A stretch of DNA of 64,000 nucleotides, from assembly GCA_947499155.1 (NCBI GenBank), contig CANMND010000003.1:248001-312000 (forward strand), given 5' to 3'. A program made the position numbers and the translations under genes. Under the pieces are notes generated by a model. That model was given only the letters and a program-made list of their open reading frames with translations. It had not been told where the DNA came from and searched no databases. Numbering within the stretch: the stretch's first letter is position 1; each line of letters begins with the position of its first letter. This stretch comes from an uncultured Sphingomonadales bacterium. Its GTDB lineage: Bacteria > Pseudomonadota > Alphaproteobacteria > Sphingomonadales > Rhodothalassiaceae. Shown one piece after another: positions 45,130 to 54,446 of this stretch.

Positions 45130-47358
45130 ATGCTGAAAGTGTTCCGCCGGACATATGGCTGGCCGTCCTTAATGATTCTGCCCGTTGGTTTTATGGTCAG
45201 TCCAGCAGTCCTTGCCCAGACGGACACCACAGTGCGTGAGCGACAGCCTGCGGAAATCACCGAGATTATCACCTCAACAAGAAAGGTGGAATCACTGTAC
45301 CGGACTGCGGCTTCCGTAAATGCACTTAACGCCGACAGGATGTCAGAAACCGGCATCGACAGCATTGAAGATATACAGTATCTGGTGCCGAATCTGTCCG
45401 TAGGGGATCAGTTCGGCGTCAGCCGTATATTTATCCGTGGAATTGGTCTCACCAGCATTGATCTGGGAGCAGACGGTGCAGTCGCGGTCCTTCTCGACAG
45501 CGCTGCAATCGCACGGCCAGCGGCTCAAATGACCGGCTTTTTCGATGTTGAACGCGTTGAGGTTCTGCGCGGCCCCCAAGGCACCCTTTATGGAAGGGGA
45601 GCCACAGCCGGTGCCATCAACATCATTTCCAAAAAGCCGACTGATGACTTTGAGGGTTATGCAAATCTGACTTATGGCAATTACGACCATTATGGCGTCG
45701 AGGCGGCCATGGGCGGCCCCCTGATTGGCGACGTGGTACTAGGCAGGGTTGCTGTCAAATACGACAACCGGGATGGCTATGGCAAAAACCTGTTCACCGG
45801 AAATGACATTGACGATCAGGATCGTTTGTCCCTGCGCGCCAGCCTTACGCTTAGGCCCAGCTCGACTCTGACCGTAGACCTCGTCGGGGATTATCACCGC
45901 GAGGATGACAATAATTACGCATTCCACTTCTTCGGCGCCACCACGCAGGATCCGCTACTGGCCCAGGTTCTTGGCGGGAAAACAATATTTGATGTTTATG
46001 ACGACCCGGACTTTCATGATCTTTTTTCCAATGAAGACCCTCTCAATGACCGTGAAGGCTATGGCTTCACAGGGACGATAAATTGGGACAAGGACCGCTG
46101 GAATTTCAAATCAATCTCATCTTTTCGCGATTTTGACCGCGTTAACGTAGCCGACCTTGATGTGACTGATATCTCGGCTTTTGGAAAGATCATCTACACG
46201 GAAGACAGCACGACCTTCAGTCAGGACTTCCTCTTGTCCTACACTGAAGCAAAGTACGATGTGCTTGTTGGTGCCACGTATTTCAATGAAAGGCTTGATG
46301 GTACTGTTCAGGTTCCACTTACCAATATCGACCTGATTTTCCCAACTGTGCCGCCAGGGTCAAATTTCCTGCAGGAGGGCAGAATTGATATTGATGCCTT
46401 TGGTGCTTTTATTCAGGGAACATATGAGCTTCTACCCAACCTCCGGGCAACGGCCGGTGTAAGATACAGCTATGAAAAGCGTAAAGGTGTCGGATCATTC
46501 AGCTTTGTTGATACTGTAGCCGGCACTGGCGATCCCTTCACCATACCTACGGACAAATCGGAAAGCTGGAACGCGGTTACACCAAAATTTGTGCTCGATT
46601 ACACCTTTGCCAACGACATGCTGGTCTATGGCTCCGTTTCACGTGGCTTTAAATCAGGCGTCGTCAATATCGGCAGTCTCAACCCTGTGATCGATCCGGA
46701 ATTTGTCTGGGCGTATGAAATCGGCACCAAAGGCACAGCGCTCAATAATTTCCTGCGCTACTCGGCGGCTGCATTCTATTATGATTACAGCAACCTCCAG
46801 GTTGGCCGGGTGAATGAGCAAAGTACGATCACCACGGAAAATGCTGCATCTGCCGAGAATTTTGGCATTGAACTGCAGACCGACTTCCAGTTGACCCCAC
46901 GCTTTCTGGTAGAAACGAGCTTTACATGGCTTGATGCAACATTCACGTCGTTTGACACATTCGAACCAAACCGCCCCGGATTGGGCGAACAGAATCTTTC
47001 AGGCAATCACCTCCCCAACGCCCCTAAATTCACCTTCATGGTGGGTGCTGCTTACAACCAGCCTATTGATAATTTCGGTACAATCACCGTCTCTGGTGAT
47101 GTGAGCTGGACCGATGACCTCTTTTTCTCTGAGTTTAATAACTCGGATGCCTTCCAAAGCGCCTACGCCCTGGTCAATGCAGGTCTGCGTTTCGAATCGG
47201 AAAACAACCGTTGGGGTTTTGATGTTTTCGCCAGAAACCTCGCAAACAAAGAAGCCATTGCCAACAATATCGTCGCAGCGCCTCTGTTCTCATTCGCACG
47301 GGTTGGATCAACCATAGCACCCAGAACCTATGGTGCGACCCTCAGATTGAACTTTTGA
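45130..47358 (+). CDS. TonB-dependent outer-membrane receptor
   Basis: A 742-residue receptor with a signal peptide ending near AVLAQ (residues 28-32) and a possible TonB box in EITEIITSTR. The plug domain carries VERVEVLRGPQGTLYGRGAT and GAINIISKKP; the barrel ends in RTYGATLRLNF with a terminal Phe. It probably imports the substrate of this catabolic cluster or a related hydrophobic molecule across the outer membrane, judged by its co-regulation and operon with the P450. GGGAGG lies 12 bases before the ATG. No siderophore or heme genes are adjacent. Confidence 0.93.
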   Translation: MLKVFRRTYGWPSLMILPVGFMVSPAVLAQTDTTVRERQPAEITEIITSTRKVESLYRTAASVNALNADRMSETGIDSIEDIQYLVPNLSVGDQFGVSRIFIRGIGLTSIDLGADGAVAVLLDSAAIARPAAQMTGFFDVERVEVLRGPQGTLYGRGATAGAINIISKKPTDDFEGYANLTYGNYDHYGVEAAMGGPLIGDVVLGRVAVKYDNRDGYGKNLFTGNDIDDQDRLSLRASLTLRPSSTLTVDLVGDYHREDDNNYAFHFFGATTQDPLLAQVLGGKTIFDVYDDPDFHDLFSNEDPLNDREGYGFTGTINWDKDRWNFKSISSFRDFDRVNVADLDVTDISAFGKIIYTEDSTTFSQDFLLSYTEAKYDVLVGATYFNERLDGTVQVPLTNIDLIFPTVPPGSNFLQEGRIDIDAFGAFIQGTYELLPNLRATAGVRYSYEKRKGVGSFSFVDTVAGTGDPFTIPTDKSESWNAVTPKFVLDYTFANDMLVYGSVSRGFKSGVVNIGSLNPVIDPEFVWAYEIGTKGTALNNFLRYSAAAFYYDYSNLQVGRVNEQSTITTENAASAENFGIELQTDFQLTPRFLVETSFTWLDATFTSFDTFEPNRPGLGEQNLSGNHLPNAPKFTFMVGAAYNQPIDNFGTITVSGDVSWTDDLFFSEFNNSDAFQSAYALVNAGLRFESENNRWGFDVFARNLANKEAIANNIVAAPLFSFARVGSTIAPRTYGATLRLNF

Positions 47359-47378
47359 TCACCATAAGGAGCGAGGCC

Positions 47379-48626
47379 GTGCTGACCAGTTTAAAAACAG
47401 AAGGGTTTGATCCAACGGATCCAAATCTGACTGCGAACCCCTATCCGTTTTATGAGTACCTTCTGAAAGAAGATCCACTTCATCGTGCAAAACATGGATA
47501 CTGGGTGGTATCCCGCCATGAAGATGTGAGAAACCTGTTGCGGGCCAAAACATTCGGCCAGGGAGAATTCATAAACAATATCCAGCTCTTTTATGATGAT
47601 GGGTTCGATGTTCTCAGTCATTCATCTTATCGCTGGCTGTCCCAAATCTTCGTAATGCAGGATCCCCCCCAGCATACGCGGCTGCGCAATCAGGTTGTTC
47701 AGGCGCTAACGGCACGCAGGGTGGAAGCAATGCGCCCGCGTATTCAGGCAATAACAGACTCCTTGATTGAGTCCTCGCTTAAAGATGGCCGCATGGAAGT
47801 CATCCATGACTTTGCCTATCGGCTGCCCACTATCGTCATGTTTGACATGTTGGGGATACCCGAGGAAGAAATCGCTGGCGGGATGCTGGAAAAGCTTAAT
47901 CAGGCCATATCCGACAGCTTTATTGTCTTTGAAACCCGGGCATTCAGTGAAAAAGAGCTGGCTCTTGCCGATCAGCAAATAGATTTCCTGACCGACTTCT
48001 TTAATGAGTACTTTGACAGCAGACGAAAAAATCCAAAAGACGATCTGATGACCGCTCTTGTTGCCTCGCAATCAGAAGAAGGCGGCCTTACAACCGAAGA
48101 AGCGTCTGTTATCGCGATAGGCCTGTTTGGTGCAGGATTTGAGACTACAGCCCACATGATTGGCAATGGCCTTTATTCCTTGCACCAGAATCCTGAACAA
48201 TGGGACCTGCTGCGAAAGAACACTGACCTTTCCCGTAATGTTACGGAAGAGGTCTTGCGCTTTGAGCCATCACTCCAGGCATCTTATCGCACTGCACTGG
48301 AAGACACTGAGTTGGTGGGAAAGCCCATTAAAAAGGGCGAACGGATTTTGGCGCTCATTGGTGCAGCCGGACGTGATCCCGCAGTTTATGAGGATCCCAA
48401 TCGCTTCGACATTACCAGACAGCCAGTAAAGCCATTGGCCTTTGGGGGCGGCATTCATTATTGCGTCGGTGCCCAGCTTGCCCGCCTCGAAGGTGAAATC
48501 GCCTTTGCAACACTGGCGCGCCGTTTCCCCGACATGAATTTGGATATCGATCAGGCGACATGGCGCCCCGCTTTCTTCTTTCGGGGCCTGAATACGCTTC
48601 ATGCGTCATTTTCCACAAAGATCTGA
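47379..48626 (+). CDS. Cytochrome P450
   Basis: A 415-residue soluble bacterial P450. The I-helix motif is GAGFETTAHM, the ExxR motif EEVLRFEP, and the heme-thiolate loop FGGGIHYCVGAQLAR with the axial Cys. It should hydroxylate or epoxidise a hydrophobic substrate. GTG 47379 is preceded by AAGGAG at good spacing and follows the receptor stop by 20 bases; a TTG at 47355 is rejected. No ferredoxin or ferredoxin reductase gene is in the cluster, so electron partners must come from elsewhere. Confidence 0.93.
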   Translation: MLTSLKTEGFDPTDPNLTANPYPFYEYLLKEDPLHRAKHGYWVVSRHEDVRNLLRAKTFGQGEFINNIQLFYDDGFDVLSHSSYRWLSQIFVMQDPPQHTRLRNQVVQALTARRVEAMRPRIQAITDSLIESSLKDGRMEVIHDFAYRLPTIVMFDMLGIPEEEIAGGMLEKLNQAISDSFIVFETRAFSEKELALADQQIDFLTDFFNEYFDSRRKNPKDDLMTALVASQSEEGGLTTEEASVIAIGLFGAGFETTAHMIGNGLYSLHQNPEQWDLLRKNTDLSRNVTEEVLRFEPSLQASYRTALEDTELVGKPIKKGERILALIGAAGRDPAVYEDPNRFDITRQPVKPLAFGGGIHYCVGAQLARLEGEIAFATLARRFPDMNLDIDQATWRPAFFFRGLNTLHASFSTKI

Positions 48627-48653
48627 CGAATAACATCAGGGAGGTAACTAAAC

Positions 48654-49595
48654 GTGTTGAACAAAAAGAAGTTCGGCGAGCAATTGGATTACTGGCCTCA
48701 CCAAACCTATAATTGGGGCCGGTGGGATAATGACCGCGGAACCCTTAATCTTGCAGACAAGGCAGCGACTGCGCGCGGCATGGCATCGATTCAAAGTCAT
48801 GATGTACTCACCCTTGGTTCTGTCATGCGCGGCGACGATGTTCTAAATGAAACAGAATATGACTGTGATTTCGTGCACGATCTCCTTCGTGCCGGAAAAT
48901 ACGACTTTGGCCCCTCTGATGAACCGGTATTTGAGGCTGGAGACAGATTCTCGATCGCCATTCACGGCATGGTTAACGCTCATATTGATGCCTTGTGTCA
49001 TGTTGGTCACCACGGCTTAAGTTTTAATGGCATACCGTTTGAAGATGTTGTCACGCTGGAAAAAGGCGTGCGCAAATTTGATGTGATTGATCTGGGGAGC
49101 CTGGTAACACGCGCCTGGTTTATTGATGTGCCTGAGATGCGCGGGCTAAAAAGCCTGGAACCAGGAGACCCGGTAACAGCAGCGGACCTCATGCATTTTG
49201 CAGGCAAGGTGGAGCCGGGTGATGCCGTCGTCATAAGGACCGGTCGCTTTGCAGCAAAGGTCGTTTTGCCCGGTGAAGACGGCTCGCTTGATGATCATGG
49301 CAACTGGTGCGGTCTTCATGTTGACTGTATCGATGTCCTTGCGGATTGGGATGTCACAACCATAGCAACCGATGGACCTGGTGATAATTTCCCGTCAACC
49401 ACACCCCATTGTTCTGTCCCTATCCACGTGCTGACAGAGGTTTATCTGGGCCTGCCATTGATTCATCATCTGGACCTTGAACAACTGTCAGGGAAAATGG
49501 CGTCCCGTGAGGATAAAAGCTTCCTTTTCATGGCCGCCCCCCTTCAGATAAAAGGTGGCACAGGCTCACCTTTAAGCCCGCTTGCTGTCATCTGA
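48654..49595 (+). CDS. Cyclase family protein (kynurenine formamidase-like hydrolase)
   Basis: A 313-residue metal-dependent hydrolase of the cyclase/KynB-like family. The metal motif is AHIDALCHVGHH, where the first His, Asp and later His are the expected ligands; DDHGNWCGLHVDCIDVLADW follows in the usual place, shown here by its central residues. Known members hydrolyse formamides or open rings; ester or lactone hydrolysis in this cluster is possible but unproved. GTG 48654 has GGGAGG upstream. It follows the P450 by 27 bases and so belongs to the receptor-P450 operon. Confidence 0.88.
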   Translation: MLNKKKFGEQLDYWPHQTYNWGRWDNDRGTLNLADKAATARGMASIQSHDVLTLGSVMRGDDVLNETEYDCDFVHDLLRAGKYDFGPSDEPVFEAGDRFSIAIHGMVNAHIDALCHVGHHGLSFNGIPFEDVVTLEKGVRKFDVIDLGSLVTRAWFIDVPEMRGLKSLEPGDPVTAADLMHFAGKVEPGDAVVIRTGRFAAKVVLPGEDGSLDDHGNWCGLHVDCIDVLADWDVTTIATDGPGDNFPSTTPHCSVPIHVLTEVYLGLPLIHHLDLEQLSGKMASREDKSFLFMAAPLQIKGGTGSPLSPLAVI

Positions 49596-49734
49596 ATGGC
49601 GCGGTCATTTATGAATGATCTATTCGTGTCGCGGACTGTTATCGGGTTACAATAAGTCCGATATCTGATGCTCACATAAGGAACTGGCACCCGCACAATT
49701 GTTATTATGCCGGACATAAAGAAAGGACGCGGCC

Positions 49735-51351
49735 ATCAGTAAATACCAGAAGGATCTAGGCCCCACGTCTGCCAATTATGCACCATTGTCACCCGTTTCT
49801 TTTGTGCGCCGGGCAGCTTTGGCCTTTCCTGATGCTCCGGCTATCCTGTTTGATGGAAAAAGCCAGACTTGGGCGGCAACAGATAGGCGTTGCCGCCGCC
49901 TTGCCAGCGCATTGCGTGCAGCAGGTGTCGGCCCTGATTCAACGGTTGCCGTTTTGGCTCGCAACATACCGGCATCCGTTGAACTGGCCTATGCAGTGCC
50001 CATGGCCCGTGGCGTTTTGAATATGATCAATACGCGGCTGGATCCGTCAGGGGTCGCCTATATCCTTGACCATGGAGAGGCAGAGCTTTTCATAGTGGAC
50101 AAGGCATTGGCGCCAACCGCAGAAGCGGCTCTGAAGCTCACAAAAGTCCGGCCCAAAATAATCATTACAGACGCACATGACGGGCCCACAGACTCAAATC
50201 TTGATGGCGAGGATTATGAGACCTTTCTGGCAGCACATGAGCCGATCGCACCCGCCGATATATTGCCGGCAGATGAATGGGACGCCATTGCCTTGAACTA
50301 TACATCGGGTACGACTGGCTCTCCCAAAGGTGCTATCTACCATCATCGCGGCGCCTATCTCAATGCCTTGGGAAATGCGCTGGAATGGTCCTTGCCTGCC
50401 CAGCCACGCTATTTATGGACGCTCCCGCTCTTTCATTGCAATGGCTGGTGTTTTCCGTGGACCATAGCTGCGAAAGCCGGGGTCAATATCTGTCTGCGCG
50501 CACCTGTCGCCTCCGATATCATCGATGCGATTACTGATCATGCTGTTACCCATCTTTGTGGCGCGCCTATTGTCCTTAATATGGCGGTTATGGAGCTTGA
50601 AGCCCGGAAACAGACGCTCCCAACGCCCGTGCGCATGATGACTGCGGGCGCACCACCGCCAGCACAGGTTCTTTTGCGTGCAGAGGCCGTCGGCTTCGAC
50701 ATCACGCACGTCTATGGCCTTACCGAAGTCTATGGACCCACAGCCATCTGCGCCTGGCGGCCGGAATGGGATGCTCTCTCGCCACCAGACCGTGCTGCAA
50801 AAAGAGCGCGGCAAGGGGTCAATTACACCGTTCTTGAAGAGCTAAGCGTGCGCGACCCTGAAACCATGATGGAAACTGCCAATGATGGAGTGACAATCGG
50901 GGAAATAATGTTTCGCGGAAATGTGGTGATGAAGGGCTATCTGAAGAATTCAGCCGCCACGAAAGAAGCGCTTTCAGGAGGGCATTTTCATTCAGGCGAC
51001 CTTGGCGTTCGTCATCCTGACGGCCATATTGAGCTTAAGGACCGTTCTAAAGATATCATCATTTCCGGTGGTGAGAACATATCTTCAATTGAGGTCGAAA
51101 ATATTCTCTACAAGCATCCGGCAGTGGTCGAAGCAGCCGTTGTCGCCGCTCCCAGTGAAAAATGGGGCGAAACTCCTGTTGCCTTCATCGAATTAAAAGA
51201 TGGCGTAAAAACCAGTGAGGCTGAAATCATTGCCTTCTGCAGGAGCAATCTTGCCCATTTCAAATGCCCAACCAAAGTGACATTTACAAAGCTTCCAAAA
51301 ACATCGACCGGGAAGATACAAAAATTTCAGCTCCGGGACATGCTGAAATAA
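49735..51351 (+). CDS. Acyl-CoA ligase, AMP-binding, probable ATC start
   Basis: An adenylate-forming CoA ligase resembling medium-chain or methylmercaptopropionate-type ligases. Motifs are NYTSGTTGSPKGAIYHHRGA, TLPLFHCNGWCFPW and, near the end, KTSTGKIQKFQLRDML with the catalytic Lys. The family N terminus (YxxxLGPTxANYxPLSPVSF) is encoded from about 49744, upstream of any ATG, GTG or TTG in frame except TTG 49786, which would cut it. The only fitting start is ATC 49735 (then SKYQKDLG), with AAAGGA 7 bases before it. It lies 139 bases after the cyclase gene. Confidence 0.8.
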   Translation: MSKYQKDLGPTSANYAPLSPVSFVRRAALAFPDAPAILFDGKSQTWAATDRRCRRLASALRAAGVGPDSTVAVLARNIPASVELAYAVPMARGVLNMINTRLDPSGVAYILDHGEAELFIVDKALAPTAEAALKLTKVRPKIIITDAHDGPTDSNLDGEDYETFLAAHEPIAPADILPADEWDAIALNYTSGTTGSPKGAIYHHRGAYLNALGNALEWSLPAQPRYLWTLPLFHCNGWCFPWTIAAKAGVNICLRAPVASDIIDAITDHAVTHLCGAPIVLNMAVMELEARKQTLPTPVRMMTAGAPPPAQVLLRAEAVGFDITHVYGLTEVYGPTAICAWRPEWDALSPPDRAAKRARQGVNYTVLEELSVRDPETMMETANDGVTIGEIMFRGNVVMKGYLKNSAATKEALSGGHFHSGDLGVRHPDGHIELKDRSKDIIISGGENISSIEVENILYKHPAVVEAAVVAAPSEKWGETPVAFIELKDGVKTSEAEIIAFCRSNLAHFKCPTKVTFTKLPKTSTGKIQKFQLRDMLK

Positions 51352-51390
51352 GATCGCCAGTCCCTGACAATGCATGAAGATGACGGCCTT

Positions 51391-51406
51391 GCACCATCTA
51401 TGGTGC
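51391..51406. terminator. Short hairpin after the CoA ligase gene
   Basis: GCACCAT-CT-ATGGTGC is a perfect 7-bp stem with a 2-base loop, 40 bases after the ligase stop. No T-run follows, so its role as a terminator is uncertain. Confidence 0.3.
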
Positions 51407-51446
51407 CAGAGGCAAAATACGTATCTGACTTCACTGATATGAAAAA

Positions 51447-51462
51447 GCTGATATATATCAGC
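51447..51462. promoter_or_regulatory. 16-bp perfect palindrome
   Basis: GCTGATATATATCAGC is a continuous palindrome of 16 bases between the end of the catabolic cluster and the tRNA-Leu gene. It could be an operator or a structural boundary element; nothing else in the window matches it by eye. Confidence 0.3.
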
Positions 51463-51544
51463 AGGCACCTGTCATAAAGAGCGCAGGTGGATAAACCGCC
51501 GCTAAAGCCTGTTCCCTGCCCCGATATAACCTCAAAGCAGGAAA

Positions 51545-51631
<87 letters not shown>

Positions 51632-51845
51632 AAGGGGCAGTGATGGCGATAGCTAAGGTGGTGTTCGTTGCTTGTCAAGCGTGATATGTGCTTTGTCATG
51701 AAACTGGTACCAGAGCGTACTCAATCAATTGCACAGTGCGCCTCTGGTGGATAAACTGCGCTCGATTCGTCTTCATTTCGCGCCGGCTCCCACAGAACAA
51801 TGGTCTGTAAACAGACTGGAACGTTGGCACATTCAGGAGAGAAAT

Positions 51846-52799
51846 ATGTCCAGCCCTTTGGCAACCGTATTTGGAGGTTCAGGTTTCCTTGGCCGCTATG
51901 TGGTGCAAAGGCTGGCCCGGCACGGCTACCGTATTCGTGTAGTTGTCCGCAGGCCTGAAAGGGCAATTGATCTGCAGCCCTTGGGGTCTGTTGGCCAAAT
52001 TCAGATCGTCAAGGCCAATATCCTGGATGACGCCTCATGCAGACGCATGCTTGCGGGTTCGGAACTCGCCATTAATCTGGTAGGCGTCCTCACCCCGTCT
52101 GGCCGTCAAACCTTCAGGGCCATCCACGAACAAGGTGCCGCCAATGTCGCCAAAGCAGCGCAACTAGCCGGTGTCAAAACACTAATTCATATTTCTGCCA
52201 TTGGAGCAGGCCCCGACGCGCCATCTGCTTACGGCAAAAGCAAGGCGAAAGGTGAAGCGGAAGTGCTGTCTGCATTTCCCAATGCAACGATCCTGCGGCC
52301 ATCTGTTGTCTTTGGGCCAGAGGATGATTTTACCAACCGCTTTGCCGCCCTTGGCCGCCGTCTGCCCTTCATGCCGGTAATTTGTGGCGATACACGCTTC
52401 CAGCCCGTCTATGCTGGGGACGTGGCCGATGCAGTCCTTGCGGTGATAAAGGCTGGTGGCGATGCCATGGGAAAAACCTATGAATTGGGCGGGCCAACAA
52501 TTTACAGCTTCCGTGACCTGCTAAAGCTGATCATGACAGAAGCGATGATCGATCGCCCACTAGTGGATGTGCCAAATTTTATTGCCAGGTTCATGGCATC
52601 GGTCGGACGCTTCATGCCCAAGCCGCCGATTACTCCGGACCAATTGCTCTCGCTTGGGCGTGACACGGTCGTATCGGACAATGCACTTACCCTTGAAACC
52701 CTTGGGATCAGCCCAACACCGGCAGAGGCTGTTATACCAGCCTATCTGCGTCGTTATCGCCCCAAGGGACAATTTTCACGTCTCGACAAGCAAGGCTGA
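51846..52799 (+). CDS. Complex I NDUFA9-like NAD(P)-binding protein
   Basis: A 317-residue atypical short-chain dehydrogenase/reductase. The nucleotide-binding motif is VFGGSGFLGRYVVQRLARHG at the start; IHISAIGAGPDAPSAYGKSK and LRPSVVFGPEDDF follow. These match the complex I NDUFA9 subunit-type proteins of alphaproteobacteria, which are structural NADPH-binding subunits in mitochondria. ATG 51846 is preceded by AGGAG. A possible hairpin after the stop (CAGGGC-TTGCC-GCCCTG, 52832-52848) may end transcription. Confidence 0.88.
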   Translation: MSSPLATVFGGSGFLGRYVVQRLARHGYRIRVVVRRPERAIDLQPLGSVGQIQIVKANILDDASCRRMLAGSELAINLVGVLTPSGRQTFRAIHEQGAANVAKAAQLAGVKTLIHISAIGAGPDAPSAYGKSKAKGEAEVLSAFPNATILRPSVVFGPEDDFTNRFAALGRRLPFMPVICGDTRFQPVYAGDVADAVLAVIKAGGDAMGKTYELGGPTIYSFRDLLKLIMTEAMIDRPLVDVPNFIARFMASVGRFMPKPPITPDQLLSLGRDTVVSDNALTLETLGISPTPAEAVIPAYLRRYRPKGQFSRLDKQG

Positions 52800-52831
52800 C
52801 AGATAGCATCAAAGGTTCGCATCCGGCCCGG

Positions 52832-52852
52832 CAGGGCTTGCCGCCCTGACAT
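52832..52852 (+). terminator. Possible terminator hairpin
   Basis: CAGGGC-TTGCC-GCCCTG at 52832-52848, 33 bases after the NDUFA9-like stop, followed by ACATGATTTTG. The stem is short and the T-run is displaced, so confidence is low. Confidence 0.35.
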
Positions 52853-53073
52853 GATTTTGCCGCCATATCCGCCCTCATCGCCCATGTCTCATGTCTATAA
52901 TCGAGCCTGACATAAGCTACGGCAAGCCCGATCAGGCTCACTTACAATGCACTTTCTGTCATAAACCAAATATTTTGCTCTCGCCCCTCAAGACTGGCCT
53001 GAACCTTGCTAGGATTATCCTGTCAAGGAGCATCCCCGTTCGCCGGGTACAACCCCATTCCGGCATGTTGCAT

Positions 53074-53328
53074 ATGAAGGCCAGTTTTATGAGACAACAG
53101 ACACACCCAAACGACAGCCTTCGTTTATCCATGGACCCTGAAGATGACCCAGCCATGATCATGGCTCGCAACAGACGGCAGCGAATCGACCGCGCCAGGG
53201 CCTTGATCGAGGCCCGCATCAAGGGTGAGAACACAACTGAGCTTGATATGGGAGGCAAGAAAAACCGCCTTAACCCCCGCGCTGTTGCTCACACCCTGCG
53301 TCACGCCCTGAAGCGAACGCCCTCATAA
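53074..53328 (+). CDS. Small hypothetical protein
   Basis: I do not recognise this gene. From ATG 53074 it encodes 84 residues rich in Arg and Asp, with MDPEDDPAMIMARNRRQRID and a basic C terminus (PRAVAHTLRHALKRTPS). There is no signal peptide or transmembrane helix; it could be a small cytoplasmic or nucleic-acid-associated protein. Earlier in-frame starts at 53065 and 52891 are possible, and no clear ribosome site is seen for any. It converges on uppP. Confidence 0.4.
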   Translation: MKASFMRQQTHPNDSLRLSMDPEDDPAMIMARNRRQRIDRARALIEARIKGENTTELDMGGKKNRLNPRAVAHTLRHALKRTPS

Positions 53329-53359
53329 GTCTAAAATTCCCGCTCTCAGATATCAGGCA

Positions 53360-54184
53360 TCAGGCCAGAGTCAGCCATAAAAGCAGGCCAATTCCCAAAG
53401 CAACGCGGTAAACCACAAAAATGGTCATGCTGGCCCGTTCCAGCCAGCGCATCAGAAAATGGATGGAAACAAGCGCGGCAAGAAATGCAAACCCAGCCCC
53501 GATCAAGGCATCACGCCACTGCCCGTCCAACCCTTCCTGTATCAGTTCCACCGCACCAAGAGCACCAGCTGCCAATATGGTGGGAATGGCAAGCAGCATG
53601 GAAAACCGGGCTGCGTCAATACGGTTGAACCCAAGGGCGCGCCCAGCCGTCATGGTAATACCGGCGCGGCTGGTCCCTGGGATAAGGGCAAGAATTTGCG
53701 CCAACCCGATCATCAGGGCCGGCTTTAAGGTCATAGTGTTCATTGTCTTGTGGCGCGCCATTCGCTGGTCGGCCCAATAAAGCAACAGCCCAAAAATGAT
53801 ACTGGTGAAGGCAATGACATAGGCACTGCGCATGGCTTCATGAAGATCCATGAGTTTCAGGCCCAGACCCACGATCACAACTGGCAAGGTGGCAAGGACC
53901 AAAGCCCAGAATAGGGCGCTGTAGCGCGTGCCCGCCACCGCCCGGCGGGCAGGTGCCACACCAAAACTTCCCAAAGCCGCCAAAGTAAGGCCGCGTGTAT
54001 CTCGATGGAAATAAACCAGAACCGCCACCAGAGTTCCCACATGAACTGCCACATCAAGCAATAGACCCTGATCCGGCCAACCGGTCAAAACAGGTACCAG
54101 CACCAGATGCGCAGAGGATGAAATAGGAAGAAATTCCGTAATACCCTGGACAAGCGCCAGAATGAAAAGATGCAAAAGCGGCAT
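53360..54184 (-). CDS. uppP: Undecaprenyl-diphosphatase
   Basis: Recycles undecaprenyl pyrophosphate for cell-wall synthesis at the inner membrane; overproduction gives bacitracin resistance in other bacteria. The 274-residue protein has the two BacA/UppP motifs: LVQGITEFLPISSSAHLVL near the N terminus and PGTSRAGITMTAGRALG in the middle, within about eight membrane segments. ATG 54184 is chosen; the longer frame to 54283 adds residues outside the family. Divergent from the DUF2059 gene. Confidence 0.94.
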   Translation of the reverse strand: MPLLHLFILALVQGITEFLPISSSAHLVLVPVLTGWPDQGLLLDVAVHVGTLVAVLVYFHRDTRGLTLAALGSFGVAPARRAVAGTRYSALFWALVLATLPVVIVGLGLKLMDLHEAMRSAYVIAFTSIIFGLLLYWADQRMARHKTMNTMTLKPALMIGLAQILALIPGTSRAGITMTAGRALGFNRIDAARFSMLLAIPTILAAGALGAVELIQEGLDGQWRDALIGAGFAFLAALVSIHFLMRWLERASMTIFVVYRVALGIGLLLWLTLA

Positions 54185-54446
54185 AAAGCATATCCCAGAA
54201 CTGACTATAACTGGCACTGCCAGAAAGTGAGAAAGGCGAGATGTAGCCCGGATAACAAGCCAGCCGGGCACCCTTTTACTCAATCCCTATACAGACTTGA
54301 TGGGCTTATATCAGGGCTGTCATGGATTACAAAGCTCCAGGGGTCGGTCACAGGGCAGATTGGGAAAAATCATTGCCAGACCCCTTGCAGAGCGCAAATA
54401 TTTACGCGAGCATGATCGCTCACATTTCAAACCAAGAGTAGTCACC

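Noticed and set aside
52959-53258. Minus-strand 99-codon frame opposite the small hypothetical gene
   Set aside because: No ribosome site and a Met/Ser/Arg-rich composition typical of an antisense shadow; the plus-strand frame is only weakly better supported.
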